From positions 40,879 to 104,878 of the forward strand of contig NZ_SRUO01000017.1 in NCBI RefSeq assembly GCF_004791025.1: a DNA stretch of 64,000 bases, read 5' to 3'. Shown here one piece after another: positions 26,498 to 34,259 of this stretch (position 1 is the first letter of the stretch; each line of letters starts with the position of its first letter). This DNA comes from Mesorhizobium sp. M4B.F.Ca.ET.203.01.1.1 (GTDB taxonomy: Bacteria > Pseudomonadota > Alphaproteobacteria > Rhizobiales > Rhizobiaceae). The position numbers were made by a program, and so were the translations under genes. Under the pieces are notes generated by a model, which saw nothing but the letters and a program-made list of their open reading frames with translations, was not told the origin of the DNA and searched no databases.

Positions 26498-27199
26498 GAC
26501 CCACGTAATCAGAATCATTATGGCCCGTCCGGAATCGAGGGTCTGGTAAAGGTCATCTGCACGTTCCGATGCAGATTGAGCTTAGACGCGCCCTTTACAT
26601 CATTGCAGCGGGCCACGGTCGCCGGTTCCAAAGTGCGGCAACGCCGAAGATATCTTCCTTCACATCACAAAGAGCAGAATAATCATTGCGGTTAATTTTA
26701 TCACGTCAGGTATATAAAATGACGATACTCACACGCCATCCCATTCACAAGGAAAAGGCATTTTTTTTATTGTTGAGACGATTTGCCTATCAAAGAAAAG
26801 GAAGCATCGCAACACTTCGTTCCGGATCACGGCGCCCCGGGTGGGGGATGAGCGGCTATCCGAATTGTTATGCTCGTGCCGACCCAAATTCCTGCAAAAG
26901 CTGGGTCAATGATGGCTTTTGGTCAGCGCAGGATGATTTCTCCTGATTTGGACGGTGCAGGGGCGGTCATGATTTAATGCATGGAGATTCTCTGATTGAG
27001 CTGTTGAAAGATCAAGAGGCGTCTGCCAGCCGCCCATCGGGCGAGCCCAGCATGATTGGGATGACCGGCGAAGATCGAAAGTGTGGCAGCATTCTGGAGC
27101 CTGGTCAGCCCAGCGACGCCCGCGAAGTCAATCGCGTTTGTCGGGACATACACGACGCAGCCGGAAGGCGTGCAGAAAGAGGAAGAATCGAGCGCGACG
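26498..27199. other. Intergenic region before the LuxR gene
   Basis: About 700 bp with no supported gene. It includes an AT-rich patch near 26690-26770 that could hold a promoter. No lux-type box palindrome was recognised. Confidence 0.4.
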
Positions 27200-27937
27200 A
27201 TGACGAGGGACATGCCACTTGTTTTCGAGACATTCCTTGAAAGACTGTCACAGAGTATCGATGAGGCAGATTTCCGGGAGGCCATGGCTGAGGCGGCCGG
27301 ACGATTTGACCTAATCTCCTTTGCCTACCTCTCCTTGCCAGCACGGCCTTCCGGCAAACCGAGGCTAATTTCGAACTATCCACCCCGCTGGACCAGACAG
27401 TATCTGGAAAATCAGTATGAGAAACTCGATCCTGTGGTCTTGCGTGCTCGAAATGGCGGCTGCCCGTTTCACTGGGGATCGAATTTGGGAGGCGATAAAA
27501 TGTCGCCGGCTCAACAGCAGCTATTCGATGAGGCGGCTCAATTCAGCATCTGCTGCGGTTTGACGATCCCAATTGTCGATCTCCGCGGCCGCATCGCTGC
27601 GGTTACTTTTGCCACCGATGAGCCTCGTCCAGTATTTCTTCGGGTCGCTGAGCGGTACGAACAAGCTCTTCAGCTGATGGCGGCCTGCTTTCATCGTTGC
27701 GTTCGCCGCAAACTGCCGAGCGATCGAACAGTGGATGGGATTTCGCTGACATCCCGCGAATATGAGTGCCTGCGGTGGGCAGCGCGGGGTAATTCAGCCT
27801 GGGTGACCGGCCGCATCTTGGGCATCAAGCCACGCACGATCGCTTTTCATTTGGACAATGCCAAGAAGAAGCTAGGCGTGCGAACCCAAAATCAGGCTAT
27901 AGCCCTTTTGGGGTCCGAAGGGTCCTCAATTCTCTGA
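27200..27937 (+). CDS. LuxR-family regulator with autoinducer-binding domain (TraR-like)
   Basis: From the ATG at 27200 (an upstream in-frame ATG exists at 27083) the product is about 245 aa. The N-terminal acyl-homoserine-lactone-binding fold shows WTRQYLENQYEKLDPVVLRA, with the Trp, Tyr and Asp of the ligand pocket, and CPFHWGSN. The C-terminal GerE helix-turn-helix is LTSREYECLRWAARGNSA and PRTIAFHLDNAKKKLGV. The layout matches TraR regulators of plasmid or ICE transfer. No luxI-type synthase is visible, so it is a solo here. The two DUF2285/XRE pairs that follow fit a conjugative-element quorum circuit. Confidence 0.85.
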   Translation: MTRDMPLVFETFLERLSQSIDEADFREAMAEAAGRFDLISFAYLSLPARPSGKPRLISNYPPRWTRQYLENQYEKLDPVVLRARNGGCPFHWGSNLGGDKMSPAQQQLFDEAAQFSICCGLTIPIVDLRGRIAAVTFATDEPRPVFLRVAERYEQALQLMAACFHRCVRRKLPSDRTVDGISLTSREYECLRWAARGNSAWVTGRILGIKPRTIAFHLDNAKKKLGVRTQNQAIALLGSEGSSIL

Positions 27938-28483
27938 GAAGCTTTTTGATCCGGTTGTGCTCGGTCCATTCGATCGCGCGCTTTGTATCGAGCGTTGACT
28001 GGATGCCGAGATCTTCTGTTCCGCCGGCTCGGTCAGGGCGATGCAGCCGTATTCTTCCAGCCCGCGCCGGTGATCTTAGTCTATCGGTGCTCGAGCGGGT
28101 GTTTCGTCGCTTACGAGCTAGTCGTGCCGTTATATAGTTTCCGAGGATGGCCCGCTTGCATACCTGCCTGCCGGTAATCTCTAACCGTTGACTTAGGGCG
28201 ATGGCTATCGGTTATCCGGCTTAAAGCGAAGAGGTGGACCCTTCTGGGTCGAGCGCCGGCACGATATGGAGTGCTGCTCCGGGCTATTACCCACCCAGAC
28301 AGAGCGGAACCTTCTATCACGTCAGACGCTCGGACGAATTGCCAAAACCCGATTTCCTGGGAACTGAATTGTGCTCGCCACCGGGTCCATTTTGCCGGCG
28401 CGTCTGTGGTGCAGGTCCCGATCAGCCTGACCACTGGCTGCCACCGGAACTGCCTACTTGTATGACCGAGCACTGCGCATTTG
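27938..28483. other. Intergenic region after luxR
   Basis: 545 bp; no gene recognised on either strand. Confidence 0.35.
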
Positions 28484-28765
28484 TCAGCTGGCGAACAATT
28501 CCTTGTAGCCGCTCGTCACCATCCAGTTCGCACGGTCGAGATGACTACGAAGCGCCTTCCTGGCACGCTCCGGTTCAAGTGCCGGATCAATGCCGAGGAT
28601 CAGATGGGCCATTTCCTCTTCGGGCGCCTCATCGGCTGAGGCGTCCAGGAGCCTCATATAGGTGGTAAAGTGCGCCCTGTCGTAGGCGGTAAGACGGTCA
28701 GACCAAGGGACTTCGTCGAGCAGTGTTGAGCTTTGAGTCCTATCTGTTCCCGTTGATCGTTTCAT
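28484..28765 (-). CDS. DUF2285 protein, QseM-like, copy 1
   Basis: From the ATG at 28765 the product is 93 aa; the frame is open upstream to 28876 but would run into the operator region. The DUF2285 signature is EVPWSDRLTAYDRAHFTTYM, RLLDAS, MAHLILGIDPALEPERARKA and HLDRANWMVTSGYKELF. In Mesorhizobium ICEs, QseM is a small DUF2285 antiactivator that blocks TraR, and its gene is divergent from the XRE gene qseC. Exactly this layout is seen, with qseC-like at 28881. It is about 80% alike to the second copy at 29594. Confidence 0.8.
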   Translation of the reverse strand: MKRSTGTDRTQSSTLLDEVPWSDRLTAYDRAHFTTYMRLLDASADEAPEEEMAHLILGIDPALEPERARKALRSHLDRANWMVTSGYKELFAS

Positions 28766-28810
28766 GTCTGCCGCGAACCTCGCATGTTGATCGCTGGATC
28801 CAAGGCAGAA

Positions 28811-28844
28811 TATCCCAAAATGGGATAATCCGAAACGGGGATTA
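28811..28844. promoter_or_regulatory. Paired palindromic operators between the divergent genes
   Basis: TATCCCA-AAA-TGGGATA (28811-28827) is a perfect inverted repeat. TAATCC-(7)-GGATTA (28826-28844) directly follows, with centres about 16 bp apart. They lie between the DUF2285 gene (start 28765) and the XRE gene (start 28881), where QseC-type repressors bind two operators to run a bistable switch. Binding is inferred. Confidence 0.75.
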
Positions 28845-28880
28845 GTCGCTGAGCCGGTCTCACCTGACCGGTTCACCTAA

Positions 28881-29114
28881 ATGCCCAAATCTCTTCGATC
28901 TCCCCGCCACCAGCGGTTTCTGGCCCAGTTGATCTCACTGCGCAAGGTCAAAGGGCTGACGCAGGCGCAGGTGGCTGAGAAGCTTGGTCGTCCGCAATCC
29001 TTCGTGGCGAAATATGAGGGTGGAGAGCGGCGTCTCGATGTCATTGAGTTTCTCGACGTAACTGCGGCCCTCGACGCTGATCCGTGTGAGATTCTGTTGA
29101 GCCTGCGGACGTAG
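28881..29114 (+). CDS. XRE-family repressor, QseC-like, copy 1
   Basis: The 77-aa protein is a single XRE helix-turn-helix (LRKVKGLTQAQVAEKLGRPQ, then FVAKYEGGERRLDVIEFLDV). Size and position match QseC. No clear ribosome site precedes the ATG (ACCTAAATG). It probably binds the palindromes at 28811-28844 and controls both itself and the divergent DUF2285 gene. Confidence 0.82.
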   Translation: MPKSLRSPRHQRFLAQLISLRKVKGLTQAQVAEKLGRPQSFVAKYEGGERRLDVIEFLDVTAALDADPCEILLSLRT

Positions 29115-29136
29115 TGGGCGCCCGCGCCCATCACCG

Positions 29137-29370
29137 CGCGTGCCGGGTGCCGGTGGGTCGATTCCCGCTTTTCTTGGCTCAGGGCGTCTCGACCATTCCG
29201 CTGCGCCTCCTAGCGCGTCGTTAGACTCTCGCAATTCTCTCTGTTGTGCCTGCTCCCAGCAGGTGGCGCCGCATCCTTCTAGGCCCGCCGCGGCGTCCCG
29301 CAACCCTTAGCTAGCTGTGAGCTTTCAGTAGGTTGTCCATCCGGTCCTTCGGATGCGGTGCGGCTCAGAC
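29137..29370. repeat. GC-rich repeat downstream of the XRE gene, copy 1
   Basis: Blocks such as TAGGCCCGCCGCGGC(G)TCCC, GCAACC and GGTCCTTCGGATGCGGT recur in the same order at 30229-30470, each time starting 20-45 bp after the XRE gene. Together with the DUF2285 and XRE genes this makes a tandem duplicated module of about 1.1 kb. No coding signal was seen. Confidence 0.75.
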
Positions 29371-29593
29371 GGCGGGCCCGTTCCTGTCATGACTCGCCGC
29401 CGCACCGCTTCCTGGGAAGCAGCCATTGGCGAGCGGAGGACAAAACGATGAGACAGCGAAGCGCTGGGCCATCCGCGCCGCCTGGAAGTCCTCGCGATCA
29501 TCTTCGAGCGCATTCGCGCTGTGGTGATGCGTCGATGCATGGGGGTTACGCAACTTCGTTGCTTGAAGCGAAGCGACCGCACCGCCCATTTCG

Positions 29594-29860
29594 TCAACTC
29601 GCGAACAAATCCTTGTAGCCGCTCGTCACCACCCAGTTTGCACGGTCGAGATGACTGCGAAGAACGTTCCGTGCGCGCTCAGGTTCGCGTGCCGGATCAA
29701 TGCCGAGGATCACATGGGCCATTTCCTCTTCAGTGGCGTTGTCGGCTGAGGCGTCCAGGAGCCTCATATAGGTTGTAAAGTGGTCCTTGTCGTAGGCTGT
29801 AATGCGGTCCGACCAGGGGACCTCGTCGGCAAACGGCGTGTTCGATTTGGGCTGTAACAT
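29594..29860 (-). CDS. DUF2285 protein, QseM-like, copy 2
   Basis: The 88-aa protein has the same DUF2285 blocks as copy 1 (EVPWSDRITAYDKDHFTTYM, MAHVILGIDPAREPERARNV, HLDRANWVVTSGYKDLFAS). The start ATG at 29860 has GGAG upstream. It is divergent from a second XRE gene. It is a predicted antiactivator or regulator in conjugative transfer, and probably a diverged tandem paralogue of the copy at 28484. Confidence 0.82.
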   Translation of the reverse strand: MLQPKSNTPFADEVPWSDRITAYDKDHFTTYMRLLDASADNATEEEMAHVILGIDPAREPERARNVLRSHLDRANWVVTSGYKDLFAS

Positions 29861-29969
29861 CGCTAATTCTATCTCCGGCCAATGGACCCGCGAAGCCCTG
29901 TGCCTGCTAAATGTGGATTACATATTATAGTTGATAAACTCAAGCCGCCTGATCCGCTGGCTTGCGTGC

Positions 29970-30188
29970 ATGGATATGCGCAAGTTGGTCGGACGGAATG
30001 TGCAGAGGATCAGGCAAAGGAAGCGTCTGACGCAGGAGCAGCTTGCGGAGATTTCCGGGTTCAGTCAGCAGTACATCAGCGGCTTGGAGAAAGGCCGAAG
30101 AAATCCGACAATTATCACGATCTATGAACTGGCATTGGCCCTCGGCGTCAGCCACATGGATCTGGTTCGGCCCGACAAACAGGCCTGA
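29970..30188 (+). CDS. XRE-family repressor, QseC-like, copy 2
   Basis: The 72-aa product from the ATG at 29970 gives MDMRKLVGRNVQRIRQRKRL, then TQEQLAEISGFSQQYISGLE and KGRRNPTIITIYELALALGV, a textbook XRE domain. An upstream TTG at 29931 would add 13 residues. It differs more from copy 1 than the DUF2285 partners differ from each other, so the two modules may have distinct operator specificity. Only a weak repeat ATGT-GGATT-ACAT is seen upstream, not the TATCCCA palindrome. Confidence 0.82.
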   Translation: MDMRKLVGRNVQRIRQRKRLTQEQLAEISGFSQQYISGLEKGRRNPTIITIYELALALGVSHMDLVRPDKQA

Positions 30189-30228
30189 TACACCCGCCCT
30201 CCAAGTAGCTGGCGGCCTGATGGCGCGC

Positions 30229-30470
30229 GCCGGGTGCTTGTGAACCCACGCTTTTCTTAGGGCCCCCGGCAGCCCCTGCCATTTGGCTCGCCCTCGCGCG
30301 GGCGCACCCTATTGGACAGTCGGCCGCTGCGTTTTTTGTCAGCCTTTCCTGGGGCGTGGGGTGGTCGGCATTCCCTTTTAGGCCCGCCGCGGCCTCCCGC
30401 AACCTTCGCTCTCGCTTCAGGTCCTTCTCTTCGTTACGGTCCTTCGGATGCGGTCCGCCGCTTTCAGCGG
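30229..30470. repeat. GC-rich repeat downstream of the XRE gene, copy 2
   Basis: Partner of 29137-29370. Shared blocks include GCCGGGTG, CGCTTTTCTT, TAGGCCCGCCGCGGCCTCCC, GCAACCTT and GGTCCTTCGGATGCGGTCC. The rest of 30189-30845 has no gene I can support. Confidence 0.75.
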
Positions 30471-30845
30471 GCCTAATCGCTTTCTGTCGCCCACCCCACG
30501 GGGACAGGCACGCGAGACTAGTATGGAGCGTTGCGGTTAGCGCACGAACAGCAAAGAACCGAAAAAACAGCCAACTGTCGCAGCATGGCTGAACCAGCCA
30601 TCTTGTCGGCATCTAGGAGCCGCGTGTTCGCCTTGCGCTGACAGGAAGCTCAGGCATGACGTCCGGGAGACGATGCTGGCAAATGGTCTGGCTGAAGCAT
30701 TCCACCCACAATACCAAAGCCCGTCCCGATCCAAAGCGCTTTCTAAGCACTCCATCAGGCCGGTTGGTCAGTGCACCTTCTTGGTCCGCCGGAAGAGAAC
30801 CCCCCGACAATAGCTTGATGAGGTCTTGCCCTGCAGTGTCGACCG

Positions 30846-30871
30846 TAAAAAAGGGCGCGCGAGGCGCCCTT
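30846..30871 (-). terminator. Rho-independent terminator for the peptidase-ompW operon
   Basis: On the minus strand AAGGGCGC-CTCGC-GCGCCCTT is followed by a run of T (A run at 30846-30850 on the + strand). It lies about 45 bp beyond the ompW stop. Confidence 0.88.
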
Positions 30872-30913
30872 CATTTTAAACCGGCAGTCGGGAAGCAGAC
30901 TTCACTCTGATAT

Positions 30914-31612
30914 TCAAAAGCGGTAGGTGACACCTGCGCCTATCAGCCAGGGATCGAGCTCCGCCTTCCCCGTCAGCTTCGCGCCGGCCACCGTGACGTC
31001 GAAGTCCGGCTTCAGGAAAAGCTTCTTCACGTCGAAGTTGACGCCCCAGTGCTCGTCCACCATGTAGTCGAAACCGACCTGCAGCGCCGTGCCGAACGTA
31101 TTCTTCACCTTGAGAGCGTCGGCGCTGCCAGTGTCCTGGTTATAGAAGACCGTGTAGTTCACGCCGGCGCCGATATAGGGCTTGAACGCGCCGAAATCGG
31201 TAAAATGGTACTGCAATGTCAGCGTGGGCGGGAGCAGCCAAACCTTGCCGATATTACCCGCCGAGCGGATCGTTCCCTGACCGTCGATGTTAGCATGGGT
31301 GGTGCCGAGTATGAGTTCGGCGGCGATATTGTCGGTGAAGAAATACGAGATATCGAGTTCCGGCGTCACCGTGTCCGAATAGGAAAGACCGGAGCCGGGA
31401 AGCTTGTCAACGTAGCCCAGATCTTTCGTAACGACGCCCAACGCCCGCAGGCGGACCTGCCAAGGGCTTGGCGCTTCGGTGACCGAAGCTCCCGTCTCCG
31501 CCAGGACGGTCTCTGCTTGCGCAGGCTCCGCGGCGACGGCCTGCTGTCCCACCATGATTAGGGCCACCGCCGCTGCTATTGCCCGCGCTACGCCCATTCG
31601 CGTTCTCCCCAT
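30914..31612 (-). CDS. OmpW-family outer membrane protein
   Basis: From the ATG at 31612 (AGGAGTG ribosome site) the product is 232 aa. It has a signal peptide ending near AVALIMVGQQAVA, then an eight-strand barrel with the OmpW features DISYFFTDNIAAELILGTTH, LPPTLTLQYHF and YIGAGVNYTVFY, and ends with the outer-membrane insertion signal TYRF. The open frame extends upstream into the peptidase gene but is not used. It starts 5 bp after the peptidase stop and is followed by a good terminator. OmpW proteins form narrow hydrophobic channels; a role in taking up peptide products is only a guess. Confidence 0.9.
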   Translation of the reverse strand: MGRTRMGVARAIAAAVALIMVGQQAVAAEPAQAETVLAETGASVTEAPSPWQVRLRALGVVTKDLGYVDKLPGSGLSYSDTVTPELDISYFFTDNIAAELILGTTHANIDGQGTIRSAGNIGKVWLLPPTLTLQYHFTDFGAFKPYIGAGVNYTVFYNQDTGSADALKVKNTFGTALQVGFDYMVDEHWGVNFDVKKLFLKPDFDVTVAGAKLTGKAELDPWLIGAGVTYRF

Positions 31613-31617
31613 GATAT

Positions 31618-33813
31618 TCACTCCTTGATGTTCAGAAAGGATGCACTGCACTGTTTGGTCTCCTGCTCGAATGAATTGTTGATGGAGCTCAAATGCTCCT
31701 CTTGCGTTGCAACGCGTACCGCCATCTCCGGAAGGTGATCGTTGAAGCCGATTGCGCTGCGGAGAAAATTGGTGCCTAGACTGATGAATGCGGCTTGCTC
31801 CCGATTGTCCTTGCCGTAGCCGTGCCCGCCTGCGCTGGCCTCGTAGAAGTAAGCGGGATAGCCAAGAGCCTGCAGTTTTGCGGCCATCTTGCGCGCATGG
31901 CCCGGATGGACGCGGTCGTCGCGTTTCGTGGTGGCGATCAGGATAGGCGGATAGGGCTGTCCCGGCGCCGCGGCGTGATAGGCGGAGATTTCCTTCAGGA
32001 AAGCCCAATCGTGAGCCTTGTCCGGATCGCCATATTCGTCGATCCAGCTCGCGCCCGCCAAGAGCTTGGTGTAGCGACGCATGTCGATAAGCGGAATTGT
32101 GCAGAACAGAGCCCCGAAATGCTCAGGATAGCGGGTCAGCATGTTGGCGATCAGCAGGCCGCCATTTGAGCCGCCCTCGGCGGCAATCCGCCTCGGCACG
32201 GTGATGCCCCTTCGCACGAGGTCGGCGGCAACGGCGGCGAAATCGTCATGGGCGAGACGCTTGCCCTCCCTGCGCCCGGCATCGTGCCAGCGGGTGCCGA
32301 ACTCGCCGCCGCCGCGGATGTTCGCCTCCACACACGTGCCGCCGCGCTCGAGCCACAGCTTGCCCAGCGGGGAGTTGTAGTAGGGCAGGAGTGATGTGCC
32401 GAACCCGCCATAAGCGGAAAGGTGAATCGGAGCATCTCCGTTCCCGTTCGCCGGACCAACCTGCGTATAGGGGATCAGCTCATGATCGATAGAGACTGCC
32501 TCGTGGCGCGTGACCACCAGTCCGGATGCATCGAAATTCTCCGGGCTGCGCTTCAGGATTGCTGAAGCGCTGAGAGACGGCGCGGCATTGAGATCGAATA
32601 GCAAGAGCTGCGGCGGCGTGATCGGATCCTGAGCACAGACCAGGACCTCTCCATTGGTCTCGTGAACTGCCGCATCGAATGACCAGACGTGGACAGTCCC
32701 TTCGGCCGGCAGGGTGTCCAGGACTCGGCGCGTCCATTCCTGGTGGCCGGGAGTGAACATCTCGAAACGCGGTACGAGATTGACGAGGTAAGAGATAATG
32801 AGCTTCCCGTCATTCCAGAAGAATGACTGCAGAGAGCGCCTTTCCCCTGGTTGAAACAGGGTCTCAAAACGGCGTCCGCCGGCGAGGAAAGAGCAAAGCG
32901 AGATGACGATCAGCGCGTCGGCGGGATGGGTGGTGCCTCCCACCGTCCACGGCTTGCGCGGCCTTACCGCCAGCCAGTCGCCGAAGACCCGCCACGACGC
33001 GTCACGAGGAAGATCGATCTGCCTCCTCGGCCCGCTCCTGTCGCCGATCCAGCTGATCTTCTCGTAGAAGGCCCGTTTCTCAATGAACCAAAGGCGCTCG
33101 CTGCGGCCGGTGCGGTCCGAATGACCAGACACCTTGAGGCTCTCGAACCCGGCCTCGAAGATTACCGGCGTGGTGAGGGGATCCGCGTCACGCTTCCACA
33201 GTCGCACGGTGCGCGCATAGCCGGAGCGGGTGGCCATGCCATTACCAAGCGCACTGGAAAGCAGAAGCGCGTCAGGGTCCAGCCAACTAACGTAGCCTTT
33301 GGCCTCGGGGAGATTGAAACCGTCGGCGACAAAGCTCAGAGAGATCAGGTCGAATTCGCGATGCACGACCGCGTCGCTGCCGCCGCGCGACAGGCGCAGA
33401 ACGGCTCTTTCCCGTCTCTCCGGCTCGACGGACGCGCCGTCCCAGATCCAATCCTCTCCGTCGCTAGCCGCGAGAGCATCTAGATCGAGCAGTAGCTCCC
33501 ATTGGGGATCCGCCTTCATGTAGGCGGCAAGGGTGGTCCGGCGCCACAGTCCGCGTGGATTTCCGGCATCTCGCCAATAATTGTAGAGGTACTGACCACG
33601 GCGCGCGATCAGGGGAAGGTTGTCGCAATTGTCGAAAATGGCTGTCAGAGCCGCCCGGTCGCGCTCGAACTGCGTTCCACCGAAGTGCTTCAGGGTCTTT
33701 GCCGACTGGCCGGCGGCCCAGGCAAGTGCCCGCTCGCCCTCTACATCTTCAAGCCAGAGATAGGGATCGTCGTCGGGAGCATCCAGCGTTGGACGGACAT
33801 CAAATGCGTTCAT
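31618..33813 (-). CDS. Prolyl oligopeptidase family (S9A) serine peptidase
   Basis: The 731-aa product has the two-domain S9A layout: a seven-blade propeller from YLWLEDVEGERALAWA, then the alpha/beta-hydrolase domain. The nucleophile Ser is in AAEGGSNGGLLIANM, the Asp in TKRDDRVHPGHA and the His in SAGGHGYGKDN. Full length and uninterrupted. No signal peptide is seen, so it is probably cytoplasmic; it would cut short peptides after proline. It forms a two-gene operon with ompW; the stop codon overlaps the ompW ribosome site, so translation is coupled. Confidence 0.92.
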   Translation of the reverse strand: MNAFDVRPTLDAPDDDPYLWLEDVEGERALAWAAGQSAKTLKHFGGTQFERDRAALTAIFDNCDNLPLIARRGQYLYNYWRDAGNPRGLWRRTTLAAYMKADPQWELLLDLDALAASDGEDWIWDGASVEPERRERAVLRLSRGGSDAVVHREFDLISLSFVADGFNLPEAKGYVSWLDPDALLLSSALGNGMATRSGYARTVRLWKRDADPLTTPVIFEAGFESLKVSGHSDRTGRSERLWFIEKRAFYEKISWIGDRSGPRRQIDLPRDASWRVFGDWLAVRPRKPWTVGGTTHPADALIVISLCSFLAGGRRFETLFQPGERRSLQSFFWNDGKLIISYLVNLVPRFEMFTPGHQEWTRRVLDTLPAEGTVHVWSFDAAVHETNGEVLVCAQDPITPPQLLLFDLNAAPSLSASAILKRSPENFDASGLVVTRHEAVSIDHELIPYTQVGPANGNGDAPIHLSAYGGFGTSLLPYYNSPLGKLWLERGGTCVEANIRGGGEFGTRWHDAGRREGKRLAHDDFAAVAADLVRRGITVPRRIAAEGGSNGGLLIANMLTRYPEHFGALFCTIPLIDMRRYTKLLAGASWIDEYGDPDKAHDWAFLKEISAYHAAAPGQPYPPILIATTKRDDRVHPGHARKMAAKLQALGYPAYFYEASAGGHGYGKDNREQAAFISLGTNFLRSAIGFNDHLPEMAVRVATQEEHLSSINNSFEQETKQCSASFLNIKE

Positions 33814-34259
33814 GTCCGGACAGCCTTCAGAAAGAAGGGATAGAGGCTTCCGTCGGCTCGGGAACGCTCAGTGTTGGTAGCGGCGCCCACATGTTCGAAA
33901 AGCGTGATCATTGATGAGTTCTTCCAGTCGGTGCGGCATCGCAGGGCTTTTGCGCATAGGATCGCAACCGTCGTGCCAACTGGGAAAATCGTTTCGGAAC
34001 AATGCGATCGCTCTGGAAGCGTTGTGTCACATGTCCGACATCGTCGAGAATCCGACAACGAGTGCTCCTCCTAATCACCGGATCAACCTCCGGCGCCAGT
34101 CGGTGACACCGTGCAGAACTCGAGCAGTGAAGCTCATTGGTGAACTTGGTTGACGCCCAACATCTTCGCTCTGGAGCGCTTCACGCACACGGATTCATGG
34201 CAGACACCATGAGGCGATCGATGCGGTTAGCGACCAAGCTGGGCTGCGCCTGTGCGTTT
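33814..34259. other. Intergenic region
   Basis: About 445 bp between the peptidase gene and the drmA relic. No gene recognised; the peptidase promoter is presumably near 33830-33950 on the minus strand. Confidence 0.35.

Noticed and set aside
30148..30612. 154-codon minus-strand frame
   Set aside because: Covers the GC-rich repeat that also occurs at 29137-29370 without an equivalent frame, so coding is unlikely.
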